Virus record (IMG/VR): IMGVR_UViG_3300042398_001708
Location: 1-23,572 of that record
DNA: 23,572 nucleotides
Strand: one strand, 5' to 3'
Origin: a virus
Position numbers and translations under genes: made by a program. A model generated the notes under the pieces. It saw only the letters and a program-made list of their open reading frames with translations, did not search any database and had not been told where the DNA came from. Shown in pieces: positions 23,147 to 23,572 of this stretch; within the stretch, counting starts at the first letter, position 1; every line of letters begins with the position of its first letter.

Positions 23147-23572
23147 TGTTTTAATTTTAGGAGCCGGGTATGTTGGAACTGAATTGTTTTGTCATTCAGC
23201 TAAAGAACACATTAATTATTATTTAAAGTCGAAAAAAGATCTAGACTACACCAATAATTTAGAGCTTAGAAAATTTATTCTCAACAACGACATTAGTTAT
23301 GTTGTTAACTGCTCTGGGTTTACGGGAAGACCTAATGTAGATGAGGGCGAGCTTAAAAAGAAAGAATGCTGGTATCTTAACGTTCTCTTACCTTTAAAAA
23401 TAAGTAAAATTTGTAAAGATGTTGGTATAAATTATATTCATATTTCATCTGGCTGTATATATTCAGGATACGAAAAAGAATTTACTGAACATGACGAGCC
23501 AAATTTCGGCTTATACGATCATTCATCTTTTTATTCTAAATCGAAGCATGCGTTTGAGACCTTAAACGATTA
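23139..23572 (+). CDS. NAD(P)-dependent sugar epimerase/dehydratase or reductase (RmlD-like), 3' end cut
   Basis: An open frame from ATG at 23139 to the window edge, 144 codons seen. It starts MSNVLILGAGYVGTELF, a Rossmann GxGxxG-type dinucleotide-binding loop. Then come VVNCSGFTGRPNVDE (as in RmlD-like reductases, where 'NaaayT.vd.aE' follows the cofactor site), WYLNVLLPLKISKIC, HISSGCIYSG (catalytic Ser/Thr region) and SFYSKSKHAFE with the YxxxK catalytic pair. It is therefore an extended short-chain dehydrogenase acting on a nucleotide sugar, possibly a 4-keto-6-deoxy sugar reductase such as in dTDP-rhamnose synthesis. Exact substrate unknown. Its start overlaps the previous gene by eight bases. 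Confidence 0.85.
   Translation, partial: MSNVLILGAGYVGTELFCHSAKEHINYYLKSKKDLDYTNNLELRKFILNNDISYVVNCSGFTGRPNVDEGELKKKECWYLNVLLPLKISKICKDVGINYIHISSGCIYSGYEKEFTEHDEPNFGLYDHSSFYSKSKHAFETLND

Overview
The window is a densely packed, AT-rich piece of a T4-like contractile-tailed phage genome (Caudoviricetes), probably from an aquatic or metagenomic source. The evidence is a large terminase with gp17-type ATPase and nuclease motifs, a gp14-type neck protein, a gp19-type tail tube, a gp18-type sheath, and many T4-type late promoter octamers (TATAAATA and close variants). The host cannot be named from the sequence. Shine-Dalgarno sequences are almost absent. I see no tRNA, rRNA, CRISPR array, transposase or integrase, and no gene-free stretch longer than about 75 bases.

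Layout. 1-4762 (minus): terminase, then tail tube, then tail sheath (cut by the window edge). 4779-6940 (plus): an acidic scaffold-like protein with an EF-hand-like loop, a perfect-palindrome terminator, a small protein with a capsid-targeting-like N-terminus, and the neck protein. 6937-13869 (minus): a 191-residue tail-fibre-like protein, a trypsin-fold serine protease with an Ig-like segment, and a 1526-residue subtilisin-family protease. 13942-14187 (minus): a small orphan gene with its own promoter and terminator. 14216-21447 (minus): two giant fibres built from 15-residue Hep_Hag/YadA-head-like repeats, then a GT9-like glycosyltransferase and a PAPS-type sulfotransferase. 21494-23572 (plus): a PD-(D/E)XK nuclease, small genes including a DUF5661 protein, and the start of an NAD-dependent sugar epimerase/reductase.

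How the parts may work together. Most of the window is virion morphogenesis plus a host-contact module of fibres, two unrelated serine proteases and glycan-modifying enzymes. The proteases may act on surface proteins, and the glycosyltransferase, sulfotransferase and sugar-nucleotide reductase may modify host glycans or the Ser/Thr/Asn-rich fibres. That functional link is inference.

Most striking signal. Eight genes carry the octamer [TCA]ATAAATA with exactly five bases between it and the ATG. In T4 the octamer occupies about -13 to -6, so this spacing puts the predicted +1 on the A of the start codon. That predicts systematically leaderless late mRNAs. The rule corrects the tube start (3047 instead of 3074). 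Other points of interest are the two adjacent protease clans, the Cys-rich repeat fibres with shared near-identical DNA blocks, the tube-before-sheath gene order, and an Ala-rich insertion in the sheath.
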